Shown here in pieces: positions 17,088 through 25,792 of a DNA stretch of 64,000 bases (positions are counted from its first letter, which is position 1; the number at the start of each line of letters is the position of its first letter). Location of the stretch: NCBI RefSeq assembly GCF_036075115.1, contig NZ_CP107958.1, forward strand, positions 496,001 to 560,000. The letters run 5' to 3'. Source of the DNA: Streptomyces sp. NBC_00377. GTDB taxonomy: Bacteria; Actinomycetota; Actinomycetes; Streptomycetales; Streptomycetaceae. The position numbers and the translations under genes were made by a program. The notes under the pieces are model-generated. The model was not told the DNA's origin. It saw nothing but the letters and a program-made list of their open reading frames with translations, and searched no databases.

Positions 17088-17972
17088 TCAGCTCTGGGCG
17101 GGGCCACCCGGGTCCGGCTGAAGGAAGTCCGTGAGGGCCTGGGCCAGTGCCCGAGGCGCCAGTTCGGCGACATGGTGTCCGGAGTCGATGCCGTGACCGC
17201 GGACGTCGTCGGCCCAGCGGCTCCAGATCGTGCGGGGATCCCCGTGGAGGTCCTCCAGGTCGTCCTTGAGCGACCACAGGACCAGCGTCGGACAGGCGAT
17301 GCGCGCGCCGGCGGCACGGTCGGCCTCCTCGTGCCCGCGGTCGACGGTGAGGCCGGCACGGTAGTCCTCGAGCATGGCCCGGACCACGTCGGGGTCGCGG
17401 GTGGCCTTCCGCCATTCCTCGTAGTTCTCCTGCCCCATCGTCTCGGGGTCGCCGCGGTACCAGCTGTCGGGGTCGGCGGTGATGACCCGCTCGGGGATGT
17501 CCGGCTGCGCGAAGAAGAACCAGTGCCACCACTGGGTGGCGAACGCGGTCGTGATCCGCGACAGGTGCTCCGTCAACGGCAGACAGTCCAGGAACGCCAC
17601 CCTCGAGACGCTCTGCGGGTGGTCGAGGGTGAGGCGCAGCGCCACACTGCCCCCGCGGTCGTGTCCGGCGAGCGCGAAGCGGTGATGTCCGAGGCGGCCC
17701 ATCACGGCCACCACGTCCGCCGCGACAGCCCGCTTCGAATAGCCCTCATGGTCCGCCGTGAACTCCGGCCCCCGGGAGCGCCCGTAACCACGCAGGTCCG
17801 GGCAGACGACGGTATGGCCGGCCCGCACGAGCAGCGGGGCGACCTCGTGCCAGGTCGCCGAGGTGCGGGGGTGGCCGTGCAGCAGCACGACCGGCGGTCC
17901 TTCGCCGCCGAAGCGCACGAAGACGGAGGCCTCACCGACATCGACTTGCGCCGTCTCGAATCCCTCGAACAC
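17088..17972 (-). CDS. Haloacetate-dehalogenase-like alpha/beta hydrolase
   Basis: A 294-residue alpha/beta hydrolase closest in style to fluoroacetate/haloacetate dehalogenases: VVLLHGHPRTSATWH, DLRGYGRS, nucleophile motif GHDRGG, FLDCLPL, the halide-site WHWFFFAQP, and catalytic His in SGHHV. In the characterised enzymes two Arg residues after the nucleophile hold the carboxylate; here the first (HDR) is present but the second position is Ser (GGSVALR), so haloacetate activity is uncertain and an epoxide or ester substrate is possible. The GTG at 17972 is chosen because CGGGGAGG ends 6 nt before it. It lies between the sigma factor and the GAF phosphatase. Confidence 0.82.
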   Translation of the reverse strand: MFEGFETAQVDVGEASVFVRFGGEGPPVVLLHGHPRTSATWHEVAPLLVRAGHTVVCPDLRGYGRSRGPEFTADHEGYSKRAVAADVVAVMGRLGHHRFALAGHDRGGSVALRLTLDHPQSVSRVAFLDCLPLTEHLSRITTAFATQWWHWFFFAQPDIPERVITADPDSWYRGDPETMGQENYEEWRKATRDPDVVRAMLEDYRAGLTVDRGHEEADRAAGARIACPTLVLWSLKDDLEDLHGDPRTIWSRWADDVRGHGIDSGHHVAELAPRALAQALTDFLQPDPGGPAQS

Positions 17973-18162
17973 CGCGGCCTCCCCGGGTCTCGGCTCACCC
18001 GTCACCCGCACCGCCGCCGCGGCACGAGCCCTCCTCCTGCCCCGGTCGGCCACGGCCATGCGCAGAAGCCGGCGATGCCCCGTCACCCGTGACTGTCGAC
18101 CCCGCCTGGCTGCCTGCCGCCGCCCGTCGTCCCTCCAGGGCCTGTCGCCTGCCCCTACCGGC

Positions 18163-19356
18163 TCATCGCTGCGGGTCGGGTCTGGTGTCGTCGGGGTGGT
18201 CGGGGGTGCCGTGCCAGTCCAGTATCAGGACCGTGGCGTCGTCTCTGAGGCTGCCGTGGCAGGCGTGCAGGACGGCGGCGGTCAGGCTGCGGACGGCTTC
18301 GCGTGGGTGCAGCGTGCGGGTGTCGTGGATGACGGCGGCCAGGTCGACGGCGGCCGCACCGCGTTCCTGCATCCCGTCGGTGAGCAGCACCAGGCGGTCC
18401 CCGGGCAGCAGCTGGAGTTCCTGGAGGCGGTAGCCGGTGGGGGCGGACACGCCGAAGGGCAGGTTGGCGCTCAGGGGCACCTCCTCGACGGTGCCGGCGC
18501 GCAGCCGCAGCGGGCGGGGGTGGCCGGCGTTGACCAGTTCGCACCGGCCGCTGGCCAGGTCGACGCAGAGCAGCTGGCCGGTGGCCAGGCCGCGGCTGTG
18601 GCTGAGCAGGGCCTGGTGGGCGTGGTGGGCCTGTCTCAGGGCGTCGCAGCCGCTGCGGCGGGCCCGGCGCAGCGCTCCGAGAAGCAGTGTGGCCAGGAGG
18701 GCGGAGTTGGTGTCGTGGCCCATCGCGTCGGTGATGGACAGGTGCAGGGTGTCGCGGTCCAGGGTGTAGTCGTAGGTGTCGCCGCCGATGTCGTCGGCCG
18801 GGACCAGGCCGGCGGCCAGGGTGAACTGCCGTGCCTCGCAGCACGGCGCGGAGGGCAGCAGCTGGTGCTGGATCTCCGCGGCCAGGCTGGTCTCGGTGGT
18901 GCGCCGGGTCAGGTGGTAGAGGTCGGTGAAGCGGCGGTCGGTGACGATGATGTAGGCCAGCGCGTGGGCCGCCTCGCGGACCTGGCGCAGTACGGTGTCG
19001 TCGGCGCTCTGCAGGCTCACCTCGAGCACGCCGATGCAGTCGCCCCGGTTGGTGACCGGCGTGATGACCCGCCGCCCGCCCTGCCCGCCCGGCTCGACAT
19101 GCTGACGCTGGCTCCGCAGCACCTCGTCATAGACACTGCCCAGCAGCTCCACCGGCCCCGCGTCGTCGCCGTCCGCACTGCCGGCGGCGGCCAGACGGAC
19201 CAGCCGCTGGCCGATGAGGTCGACGAACAGGAAGGACACCCGCTCGGCACCGAACCGCTTCTGCAAATCGCGCGCCACCACGTCCACGGACTCACCGGGC
19301 GGGGCCGCTTCCGCAGCGGCCAGCAACTCGCCCAGTTCCAGATCTCCACCCTCCAC
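18163..19356 (-). CDS. GAF-PP2C (RsbU-type) serine phosphatase
   Basis: A 397-residue cytoplasmic phosphatase. Residues about 10-150 form a GAF-like sensory domain (VDVVARDLQKRFGAERVSFLF...VITPVTNRGDCIGVLEV). Residues about 165-385 are the PP2C/SpoIIE catalytic domain, with ADDIGGDTYDY, ITDAMGHDTNSAL, LVNAGHPRPL, LVLLTDGMQER and RDDATVLILDW; the metal-binding Asp residues are all present. AGGAGG lies 6 nt before the GTG start. Such enzymes reactivate anti-anti-sigma factors on receipt of a signal, so with the ATPase at 15430 and sigma factor at 16035 it probably forms a signalling module. No STAS antagonist gene is adjacent. Confidence 0.9.
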   Translation of the reverse strand: MEGGDLELGELLAAAEAAPPGESVDVVARDLQKRFGAERVSFLFVDLIGQRLVRLAAAGSADGDDAGPVELLGSVYDEVLRSQRQHVEPGGQGGRRVITPVTNRGDCIGVLEVSLQSADDTVLRQVREAAHALAYIIVTDRRFTDLYHLTRRTTETSLAAEIQHQLLPSAPCCEARQFTLAAGLVPADDIGGDTYDYTLDRDTLHLSITDAMGHDTNSALLATLLLGALRRARRSGCDALRQAHHAHQALLSHSRGLATGQLLCVDLASGRCELVNAGHPRPLRLRAGTVEEVPLSANLPFGVSAPTGYRLQELQLLPGDRLVLLTDGMQERGAAAVDLAAVIHDTRTLHPREAVRSLTAAVLHACHGSLRDDATVLILDWHGTPDHPDDTRPDPQR

Positions 19357-19507
19357 AGCAACCTCCTGTCGGTTGCCGCACCTTCTTCCCCGACTCTGCG
19401 CAACATCACCTCATCCACCCATTTCACCTGGTCAAGAGCGGCTGTGCAGAGGAGTGGTCGGGCAGTCTTCGCCCTTGGCCGGTGCCGACGGGAACCTGTG
19501 CCGCAGC

Positions 19508-19879
19508 TCAGCGTCGGGCGAGCGCCAGCACACTCAGGCCGAACATCAGGACCCCCAGGGGGAGATGGACCGACGGGACGTGCGCGATGCCGAGGAAGAC
19601 CTGGACCGAGGCGAGGGCGAGGAAGCCCGACGCGTGCCGGATCGGCCGGGGCGAGCCGCCGCCCGGTTTCCAAGCCAGCACCGCCGCGAGCACGTACAAC
19701 ATCGCCGCCCCGTACATCACGCGGGCTCCCACGCTGTGCAGCGTCTCTCCGAAGGACGAGGTCAGCAGTAGTCCGGCGGAGACCGCCTGGAGGAAAATGG
19801 TCAGGGTCTGGAGGAAGATCGCGTGACCCTCGTTGCGGAGGGGCCGGGTGGTGCCAGGTCGTGGTGCCAGATCCAGCAT
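19508..19879 (-). CDS. Small integral membrane protein, unknown
   Basis: A 123-residue protein with four predicted membrane helices: about residues 20-42, 52-70, 83-100 and 105-121. A short basic loop (KPGGGSPRPIRHASG) joins the middle pair. It has no recognised motif. The gene follows the GAF phosphatase region on the same strand but is separated by about 150 bp, so co-transcription is unclear. Confidence 0.65.
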   Translation of the reverse strand: MLDLAPRPGTTRPLRNEGHAIFLQTLTIFLQAVSAGLLLTSSFGETLHSVGARVMYGAAMLYVLAAVLAWKPGGGSPRPIRHASGFLALASVQVFLGIAHVPSVHLPLGVLMFGLSVLALARR

Positions 19880-20098
19880 CGATCACAGCCATCACGGTCG
19901 GCAGCGCACATCCCGCGCCTGTGCCTTCGGCGGCGGACGGCCCCCGTCCAGGGCACATGACGATCTGAGGCTCAGGTCCCCGCCAGGGCCGGCGGCGACA
20001 GAACGAGTGAGGCCACCGGGACGGTGAAGCCGGCGCCGCCCCGCCCCGGGGAGAAAAATCCGGGGAACTGTCATGCGCGCCCAGGCAAGGATGCGTGG

Positions 20099-21616
20099 AT
20101 GCATCCTCTCCTGTGTGGGCTGGCCGCCAATCCGGCGCTGCCGTCCGAGCTGGTCGACCGGCTGATATCCCTCGCGGACGAGGACATCGCCCTGGACCTC
20201 ACCCGCCGCACCGACCTCAGCCGGGCACAGGCGGTCGCGCTGGCCGAGCGCGTCGGCGAGAGCGCGGTGCGCCTGGCGTACGAGGGAAAGCTGAGTGCCG
20301 CCGACATCGATCCCGCCGTCTGGCCGGATGCCGCCCTCGCCCTCCTCGACCGGGGCGCCGGCAGCCCGGACTGGGCGCGCCTCCTCGCGTCGGAGCCGGG
20401 CCCTGAGCGGCGGGAGAAGCTGGCGGCCTGCCCCGGTCTGCCCTCCGACGTGGTGGACACGCTCGCGGCGGACCCGGAGGTGGGTGTCGTCGCCGAGCTC
20501 GCGTTGTGGACCACCCCTGAGGTGGCCGCAAGGCTGGCCGCGCATCCGCACGCCGAGGTCCGCCGCGCGGTGGCGGGCAACGAGGCGACGCCCCCGGCCG
20601 TGTTGGCGGCGTTGGTGACCGGTGCGGGGCTGCCTGCGGCGCTGCGCTGTCTCGTCTGTGACCGCGAGGAGACCTCCTTCGTCCACGAGTCGCAGTGCGC
20701 GCGGATCGGCTGCGATCTGCCACCGGGCGCCTCCTGCGACGGCTCGCACGAGTCCACCGTCCATGACATGCGCCAGGCGGCCCTGCGTAACCCTGCCACC
20801 CCCGTCGAAGTCGTCGTGGGCTTCGCGGACCATCCGTCGATGCTGCTGCGCTGGGCGCTCGCCACCCGTCAGGACCTGCCCCCGCAGGTGTCCGCACGGC
20901 TCGCCTCGGATCCGGCTCCCGGCATCCGCGCGGAACTCGCCGAAAATCCCGCTCTCGACGACGCCCTCATCCGTGCGCTGGCCGATGACCACGACCCCGA
21001 CGTGCGCCGCACGATTGCACACCATCCGCGCGTACCGCTCGACGTGCTCACCGCCCTCGCCCGGACTGCCGGGACCGGCGCCACGCTGGTGCCCCGGATC
21101 GCCGCGTGCTCCCCCGCCGAGGCCGAAGAACTGGCCATCTCACCGAACCCGGCCGCGCGGATGCTGGTGGCCCAGCGACGCGACCTGCCGCCCGCGCTGC
21201 GCAACCGGCTGGCCGGCGACCCCGACGCGAAGGTGGTCAAGGCCCTCGCCCCGCACCCCGGGCTCACCGAAGCGCAGTTGCGTGCCATGGTCGACCGGCA
21301 CGGCGTCCATGTCCTGGCCAAGGTGGCGACCAACCCGGATGCTCCCCCAGCGCTGCTGGAGCACCTGGTCCGCCACGAGCCGGCGGTGCGGAAGGTGTTC
21401 CGTGAGGTTGCGCGCCATCGCCGGGCGACGGCCCCGGCCCTGCTCGTCTGTCTGACGGACGGACGGGCCAGACCCATCGCCGCCGGCCACCCGGCTCTGC
21501 CTCCGGCGGTCGTCGTGGAGCTGCTCGACGACCCGGACGAACAGGTGGCGGAAGCAGCCGCGGCCAACCCGTCCCTGCCGCCGGCCGTGATGACGGATCT
21601 CGCCTGCCGGCGGTGA
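20099..21616 (+). CDS. LRV/HEAT-type helical repeat protein with a Cys cluster
   Basis: A 505-residue protein made of repeats of about 22-25 residues with the pattern NPALP..LV..L..D....VR..VA, as in leucine-rich-variant or HEAT-like solenoids. Examples: AANPALPSELVDRL, ASDPAPGIRAELAENPALDDALI, ATNPDAPPALLEHLV, AANPSLPPAVMTDLA. At residues about 183-222 the repeats are interrupted by a Cys-rich segment (CLVCDRE...CARIGCD...ASCDGSHE) that could bind zinc or an Fe-S cluster; LRV proteins near nitrogenase genes carry Fe-S clusters. The ATG at 20099 is used because the repeat starts there. Likely a scaffold; partner unknown. Confidence 0.75.
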   Translation: MHPLLCGLAANPALPSELVDRLISLADEDIALDLTRRTDLSRAQAVALAERVGESAVRLAYEGKLSAADIDPAVWPDAALALLDRGAGSPDWARLLASEPGPERREKLAACPGLPSDVVDTLAADPEVGVVAELALWTTPEVAARLAAHPHAEVRRAVAGNEATPPAVLAALVTGAGLPAALRCLVCDREETSFVHESQCARIGCDLPPGASCDGSHESTVHDMRQAALRNPATPVEVVVGFADHPSMLLRWALATRQDLPPQVSARLASDPAPGIRAELAENPALDDALIRALADDHDPDVRRTIAHHPRVPLDVLTALARTAGTGATLVPRIAACSPAEAEELAISPNPAARMLVAQRRDLPPALRNRLAGDPDAKVVKALAPHPGLTEAQLRAMVDRHGVHVLAKVATNPDAPPALLEHLVRHEPAVRKVFREVARHRRATAPALLVCLTDGRARPIAAGHPALPPAVVVELLDDPDEQVAEAAAANPSLPPAVMTDLACRR

Positions 21617-21653
21617 GGGCGGCCGCCGCCGGCTCGCGGCGTGGGCCGCGACG

Positions 21654-21794
21654 TCAGTCGATGCCGCGTACCACGTGGGGCTCCGCCATGTCGTCCTCGT
21701 CGATGCCGGCGAGTCGCAGCGGTGGGACGGCACCCGAGGTGACATCCGTTGCTTCCCTGTCCGCCCTGCCGTCGTCCTGAGTGCTGTCGTACAC
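21654..21794 (-). CDS. Small 46-residue protein downstream of metF
   Basis: A GTG at 21794 is preceded by GGGAGGACCAG, a textbook ribosome site, and opens a 46-codon reading frame ending at 21654. The product is acidic (DSTQDDGRADRE, IDEDDMAEPHVVRGID). It begins 33 bp after the metF stop on the same strand, so it is probably co-transcribed. No signal peptide or Cys/Ser-rich core was seen. It may be a small regulatory or accessory protein; no family is recognised. Confidence 0.55.
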   Translation of the reverse strand: MYDSTQDDGRADREATDVTSGAVPPLRLAGIDEDDMAEPHVVRGID

Positions 21795-21827
21795 CTGGTC
21801 CTCCCGCTCTCAGCGCGGTGGTTGACG

Positions 21828-22736
21828 TCAGTGGTGCGGTGCCAGGACGCGCCGGGCACCTGCCGGTTCTCTCACGGCTCGATGGATGTCCAGCGCCGCC
21901 GTCGACCGGTTGAGGGTGATGTAGTGCAGTCCGGGGGCGCCTTCGCGCAGGAGCCGCTGGGCCATGGCGGTGGCGTAGTCGACGCCGATGCGGTGGCCCT
22001 GCTGCGGGTCGTGGCGCGCGCCGTGGAGGCGGTGTGCCAGTTCCTCGGGGAAGGCGGCGCCGCTGAGTTCGGCGAAACGGCCGATCTGGCGTGCGTCGGT
22101 GGCCGGCATGATCTCCGGAATGATCGGGATGTCACAGCCGGCGGCGGCCACCCGGTCGCGCAGCCGCAGGTAGTCCTCGACGTGGAAGAACATCTGGGTG
22201 ACGGCGTAGTCGGCGCCCGCCCGGCACTTGGCGACGAAGTGCCGGAGGTCGCTCTCCCAGTCGGGTGAGCGCGGATGACGCTCGGGGAACGCCGCGACTC
22301 CGATACTGAAGTCCCCCAACTCCCGCACCAGAGTCACGAGTTCGTGGGCATGGCTGAAGCCGTTCGGATGCGCGGTCCACGGCGCGTCGGGGTCGCCGCC
22401 GGGCGGATCGCCGCGCAGGACGAGGACATCGCGTACGCCGGCGTCGGCGTACTGGCCGATGATGCTGCGCAGCTGCGCCACCGAGTGGCCGATGGCCGTG
22501 AGATGGGCGACGGGGCGCAGCGTCGTCTCGGCCACGATCTGCCGGGTCACCTCGACGGTTCGGTCCCTCGAGGAGCCGCCCGCGCCGTAAGTGACCGAGA
22601 CGAAGGCGGGTGCCAGCCGCTCGACCTGCCGGATCGTCCGCCACAGGGTGCGCATACCGGCGTCCGTCTTCGGAGGGAAGAACTCGAAGGAGAACGAGGG
22701 CGCCTGCTGGGCGAGCACGTCACGCAACGTCGTCAT
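21828..22736 (-). CDS. metF: 5,10-methylenetetrahydrofolate reductase
   Basis: A 302-residue flavoprotein that reduces methylene-THF to methyl-THF for methionine synthesis. Family motifs are clear: [13 protein letters not shown] at residues 15-27, [16 protein letters not shown] near 47, HLTAIGHS near 78, [12 protein letters not shown] near 101, [12 protein letters not shown] near 146, [11 protein letters not shown] near 183 and [11 protein letters not shown] near 202. ATG at 22736. It is followed on the same strand by a 46-codon gene. A 600-bp upstream region, unusually long for this gene, holds a candidate leader ORF overlapping its start and a strong hairpin; no S-adenosylhomocysteine or cobalamin riboswitch core was recognised. 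Confidence 0.95.
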   Translation of the reverse strand: MTTLRDVLAQQAPSFSFEFFPPKTDAGMRTLWRTIRQVERLAPAFVSVTYGAGGSSRDRTVEVTRQIVAETTLRPVAHLTAIGHSVAQLRSIIGQYADAGVRDVLVLRGDPPGGDPDAPWTAHPNGFSHAHELVTLVRELGDFSIGVAAFPERHPRSPDWESDLRHFVAKCRAGADYAVTQMFFHVEDYLRLRDRVAAAGCDIPIIPEIMPATDARQIGRFAELSGAAFPEELAHRLHGARHDPQQGHRIGVDYATAMAQRLLREGAPGLHYITLNRSTAALDIHRAVREPAGARRVLAPHH

Positions 22737-23037
22737 GGCCGGCCTCCGGTGACGGTGCCGATGTCGATGCCCGCCGGTCCTGCCACCGCGGCTCGCAGGC
22801 GGCGGGACCGGTTACGGCCGCTGCTTCACCCGGCGGGGACGCGGCGCCGCAGGGGCGGGAGGAGGTGTGCGCCGGGACACCTCCCCCGCGCACCCCGGGC
22901 AGGCCTCGCCGGAAGGAGAGCGGGACAGAGGCGAGCGGGTCAAGGGCGAGCGGGCCGGGCAGCAACTGCTCGCCCGACCGCCGGGGAACACCTGTCAGCT
23001 GGTCGATCGTGATGGGGCCGGTCACCGTTGTGCGCAC
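22720..23037 (-). CDS. Candidate upstream ORF overlapping the metF start
   Basis: A GTG at 23037 follows GAAGGAG at 5-nt spacing and opens a 105-codon frame whose stop lies 17 nt inside metF. The product begins [17 protein letters not shown] and then becomes Pro/Gly/Ala-rich with no recognisable fold. It could be a translated leader that couples to metF, or a chance ORF in a GC-rich leader. The ribosome site and overlap are the only support. Confidence 0.3.
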   Translation of the reverse strand: MRTTVTGPITIDQLTGVPRRSGEQLLPGPLALDPLASVPLSFRRGLPGVRGGGVPAHTSSRPCGAASPPGEAAAVTGPAACEPRWQDRRASTSAPSPEAGHDDVA

Positions 23038-23184
23038 GGGAACTCCTTCGGTCACTCGGGCGCTCCCACGATGCGGGACGCCGAACCAGCCGCACTCGAA
23101 ACGCACTGGAACCGCCGTAGGGGGCGTGGCAGATCTCGTCGCCGTGCGTCCGCACCGGCCACCGGGCCAGGCGCTCCCCGTGTT

Positions 23185-23230
23185 CCCAGGGGCCACTCAC
23201 CCCCGAGCACGGTGGCGAGTGTCCCCTGGG
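23185..23230. other. Long imperfect hairpin in the metF-acetyltransferase intergenic region
   Basis: CCCAGGGG-C-CACTC on the left arm pairs with GAGTG-T-CCCCTGGG on the right; with the inner CC/GG pairs this gives about 15-16 bp with two mismatches. It sits 120 bp upstream of the Eis-type gene and about 450 bp upstream of metF, so it may be a barrier terminator, an attenuator or a protein site. Just after it GACCTGCTC occurs twice (near 23248 and 23271). Confidence 0.45.
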
Positions 23231-23349
23231 GACGCGGCCGAGATCCCGACCTGCTCGCAATAAACCGCTTGACCTGCTCACGGGTCGAGGCTGCACTGTG
23301 GCGGGGCACCACGAGCCGTGGTGCCGTGACCGGGGGAGGAAGCGGCAGC

Positions 23350-24588
23350 ATGGAGATCCGTTCTACGACCGACGAGGACCGCGACGTTTTCGTCGACACC
23401 CTCCATGCCGCATTCGGACGGTTCCCGGAGACCCCGACCGAGGACGGCGGACTGTGGTGGTCGGCGCTCGAAATGGATCGCGGCCTGCTTGCCGTGACGG
23501 CGGACGGGCGGCCCGTCGGCACCGCCGGGGCGTACTCCTTCGAGCTCACCCTGCCCGGTGAGATCCTCGTCCCGACCGCCGGGGTGACCACCGTCGGCGT
23601 CCTGCCCTCGCATCGACGCCGGGGCGTGGCGGGGGCGATGATGCGCCATCAACTCGACGAGCTGCGGGCCCGGGGGGAGTTCCTCTCCGTGCTGCTGGCC
23701 AGCGAGGCCCTGATCTACGGCAGGTTCGGTTACGGACCGGCGACCTACACGCAGCGGCTGACGGTACAGCGCCACCGGGGCGCCCTCGCCCTGCCCCGGG
23801 CGCGCGCGACGGCGGGCTCCCCGGCGCCCGACACCGACCCGGACACCGGTTCGGTCGAGGTACTGCGGCGTGCCGAGTGCGGCACGGTCCTGGAAGAGGT
23901 CTACGACCGCTACCGCCACGCACAGCCGGGCGCGCTGTCGCGGCCGCACCACTGGTGGGCTCGGGGCGCGGGCCAGCCGCCCGTCTCCGCGACGCCGCGC
24001 TACGTCGCCGTCCACCGCGACGCCGACGGCGTACCGGACGGGTACGCCAGCTATGCGCTCGGCGAGAGCGGCACCTTGACCGTCGACGAGACCATCACCA
24101 CCGACGACGCCGTCTTCACGGCCCTGGCCCGGTTCGTCCTTGGGCACGACCTGGTCACCGAGGTCGTCTTCAAGCACTTCCCGCCCGGGCACCCGCTGCG
24201 CTGGCGGTTCACGGACTTCCGCGCCGCCCAGCTGAGCGACGACACCGACTGGCTCTGGGTACGGCTGCTGGACATCCCGCGTGCGCTCACCGCCCGCGGC
24301 TGGTTCACCGACGGCGAGCTGGTTCTCGACGTCGACGACCCCTTCCTCGGCGAGCACGGCCGCTACCTGCTGACCGTCCGGGACAGCAAGGCCGAATGCG
24401 TCCCCACGGACCGCGAGCCCGACCTGTCCCTCGGCGTCGGTGACCTGGGCTCGGTCTACCTCGGCGGCACCGCCCCCAGCACGCTCGCACGCGCCGGACA
24501 CATCCGGGCTCACCGTCCCGGCGCGGCGGCCCTCGCCGACGCTCTCTTCCGCGCCGAGCGCGCCCCGCACTGCCTGCACTGGTTCTGA
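23350..24588 (+). CDS. Eis-type GNAT N-acetyltransferase
   Basis: A 412-residue acetyltransferase of the Eis family: an N-terminal GNAT domain, a second GNAT-like domain, and a C-terminal SCP2-like domain. The acetyl-CoA site is seen in VTTVGVLPSHRRRGVAGAMM (residues about 77-97). The second domain contains HWW and a GTLTVDETITTDDAVF strand pair; the protein ends with HCLHWF, matching the family tradition of a C-terminal aromatic carboxylate used in catalysis. Mycobacterial Eis acetylates aminoglycosides and capreomycin, so a drug- or polyamine-acetylating role is possible. ATG at 23350 follows GGGGGAGGAAG. Divergent from metF. Confidence 0.9.
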   Translation: MEIRSTTDEDRDVFVDTLHAAFGRFPETPTEDGGLWWSALEMDRGLLAVTADGRPVGTAGAYSFELTLPGEILVPTAGVTTVGVLPSHRRRGVAGAMMRHQLDELRARGEFLSVLLASEALIYGRFGYGPATYTQRLTVQRHRGALALPRARATAGSPAPDTDPDTGSVEVLRRAECGTVLEEVYDRYRHAQPGALSRPHHWWARGAGQPPVSATPRYVAVHRDADGVPDGYASYALGESGTLTVDETITTDDAVFTALARFVLGHDLVTEVVFKHFPPGHPLRWRFTDFRAAQLSDDTDWLWVRLLDIPRALTARGWFTDGELVLDVDDPFLGEHGRYLLTVRDSKAECVPTDREPDLSLGVGDLGSVYLGGTAPSTLARAGHIRAHRPGAAALADALFRAERAPHCLHWF

Positions 24589-24674
24589 CCCGCGGCCGCC
24601 GGGCGAACGATCACGAGAAGGTCCGGGAATAAACCACTCCATTTACCGGACGCGGAGCAGCGCCTTGCCGGTGG

Positions 24675-24700
24675 AAAGTAAACCGGCTGGTATGTATCTT
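24675..24700. promoter_or_regulatory. ARE-like gamma-butyrolactone receptor site upstream of the AfsA-type gene
   Basis: AAGTAAACCGGCTGGTATGT is a degenerate palindrome with AAACC and GGTAT half-sites, as in the autoregulatory elements bound by ScbR/ArpA-type repressors. It lies 56-81 bp upstream of the AfsA-type start. A weaker relative, ATAAACCACTCCATTTACC, lies at about 24629-24649. Binding by the ScbR-like product at 26976 is inferred. Confidence 0.6.
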
Positions 24701-24755
24701 CGACCTTCCGAGGGGCTGTCCCTCATGAGGCATCCGAGGCGGCTCAGGGGGAGTT

Positions 24756-25739
24756 ATGTCGGCGAGCGCGTTCCGCATACATCGTGCACAATCCGGTGCC
24801 GCACGCACACGGACCGGCCCCCCGGAATCCCTGCCGTCCCTGACCACCACCGTTCCCCGGGAATTCGTCCATCGCGCCAGCGTCGCCGAGGTCCTGCTCA
24901 CCGACTGGGCTCGGCGGGAGGACTTACGGTTCGCCCTGGCTGCCCAGTGGCCCCGCGGCCACGGCTTCTTCACGGCCGTGGACGGCTGCCACGACCCGCT
25001 GATCGCCGCCGAGACGATTCGGCAGAGCGGAATCCTGCTGGCCCACGCCGAGTTCGGGGTCCCGCTGGACCATCACCTCCTGGTCGCCGACCTGGACGTC
25101 GAGGTGCGCCCCCCGCACATACGGGTCGGGCTGACACCTGCCTCCCTCGACGTCGACGTCACCTGTACCGAGGTCAAACACCGGCGCGGCACCCTGAGCA
25201 GCTGCCGCATCCACGTGAGGATCTACCGCGAGGGGCACCTCGCCGCCACCGGAGGCGGCTTCCTCACCTGCATCGCCCCGGCGGTCTACGAGCGCCTGCG
25301 CGCCGGCCGGCTGCCCGACCGTGAAGTCCCCCGCCCGCTTGCGCTGACCGCTCCCGAACCCCCGCAGAGTGTCGGCCGGATGTCGCCCATGGACGTCGTC
25401 CTGTCTCCGACCGGGCAGACCGGCCGCTGGCAACTGCGCGTCGACACCCGCCACCCCACCCTCTTCGACCACCCCGTCGACCACGTACCCGGCATGGTCC
25501 TCCTCGAAGCCGCCCGCCAGGCCGCCATCGCCGCCCTCGGACGCACCGGCCTGCCCCTCGCCCTCACCAGCCAGTTCCTGCGCTACGTCGAACTCGACGC
25601 CCCCTGCACCATCGAAGCCCACCCCCTCCCCCCGACCCCCTCCGCACCCGAAAAGGAAGAAAGCGTCCGGATAACCGCCCACCAGGACGGCCACCCCGTC
25701 TTCCGCTCCACCGTCACCATGGCACCACCCACTCCCTGA
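24756..25739 (+). CDS. AfsA/ScbA-family gamma-butyrolactone synthase
   Basis: A 327-residue homologue of A-factor biosynthesis protein AfsA, which condenses a beta-ketoacyl chain with dihydroxyacetone phosphate to start gamma-butyrolactone signal synthesis. Two hot-dog-like repeats are visible: residues about 35-165 (VPREFVHRASVAEVLLTDW, DPLIAAETIRQSGILLAHAE) and about 210-320 (HPTLFDHPVDHVPGMVLLEAARQAA, TSQFLRYVELDAPC). The DHVPGM.LLEA segment is the family hallmark. Length is slightly above the usual 300 because of a 30-residue N-terminal extension. ARE-like site upstream. The receptor homologue lies 1.2 kb downstream, with an opposing NmrA-type gene in between. Confidence 0.92.
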   Translation: MSASAFRIHRAQSGAARTRTGPPESLPSLTTTVPREFVHRASVAEVLLTDWARREDLRFALAAQWPRGHGFFTAVDGCHDPLIAAETIRQSGILLAHAEFGVPLDHHLLVADLDVEVRPPHIRVGLTPASLDVDVTCTEVKHRRGTLSSCRIHVRIYREGHLAATGGGFLTCIAPAVYERLRAGRLPDREVPRPLALTAPEPPQSVGRMSPMDVVLSPTGQTGRWQLRVDTRHPTLFDHPVDHVPGMVLLEAARQAAIAALGRTGLPLALTSQFLRYVELDAPCTIEAHPLPPTPSAPEKEESVRITAHQDGHPVFRSTVTMAPPTP

Positions 25740-25792
25740 CCCCCACAGCCACACCTCCAAGGGGCAGGGGTGACGGCGTGCGCCGGCCCGGC

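Noticed and set aside
22737..23349. Cobalamin or S-adenosylhomocysteine riboswitch upstream of metF
   Set aside because: The conserved cores of these riboswitches were looked for on the minus strand and not found; the hairpin alone is not evidence.
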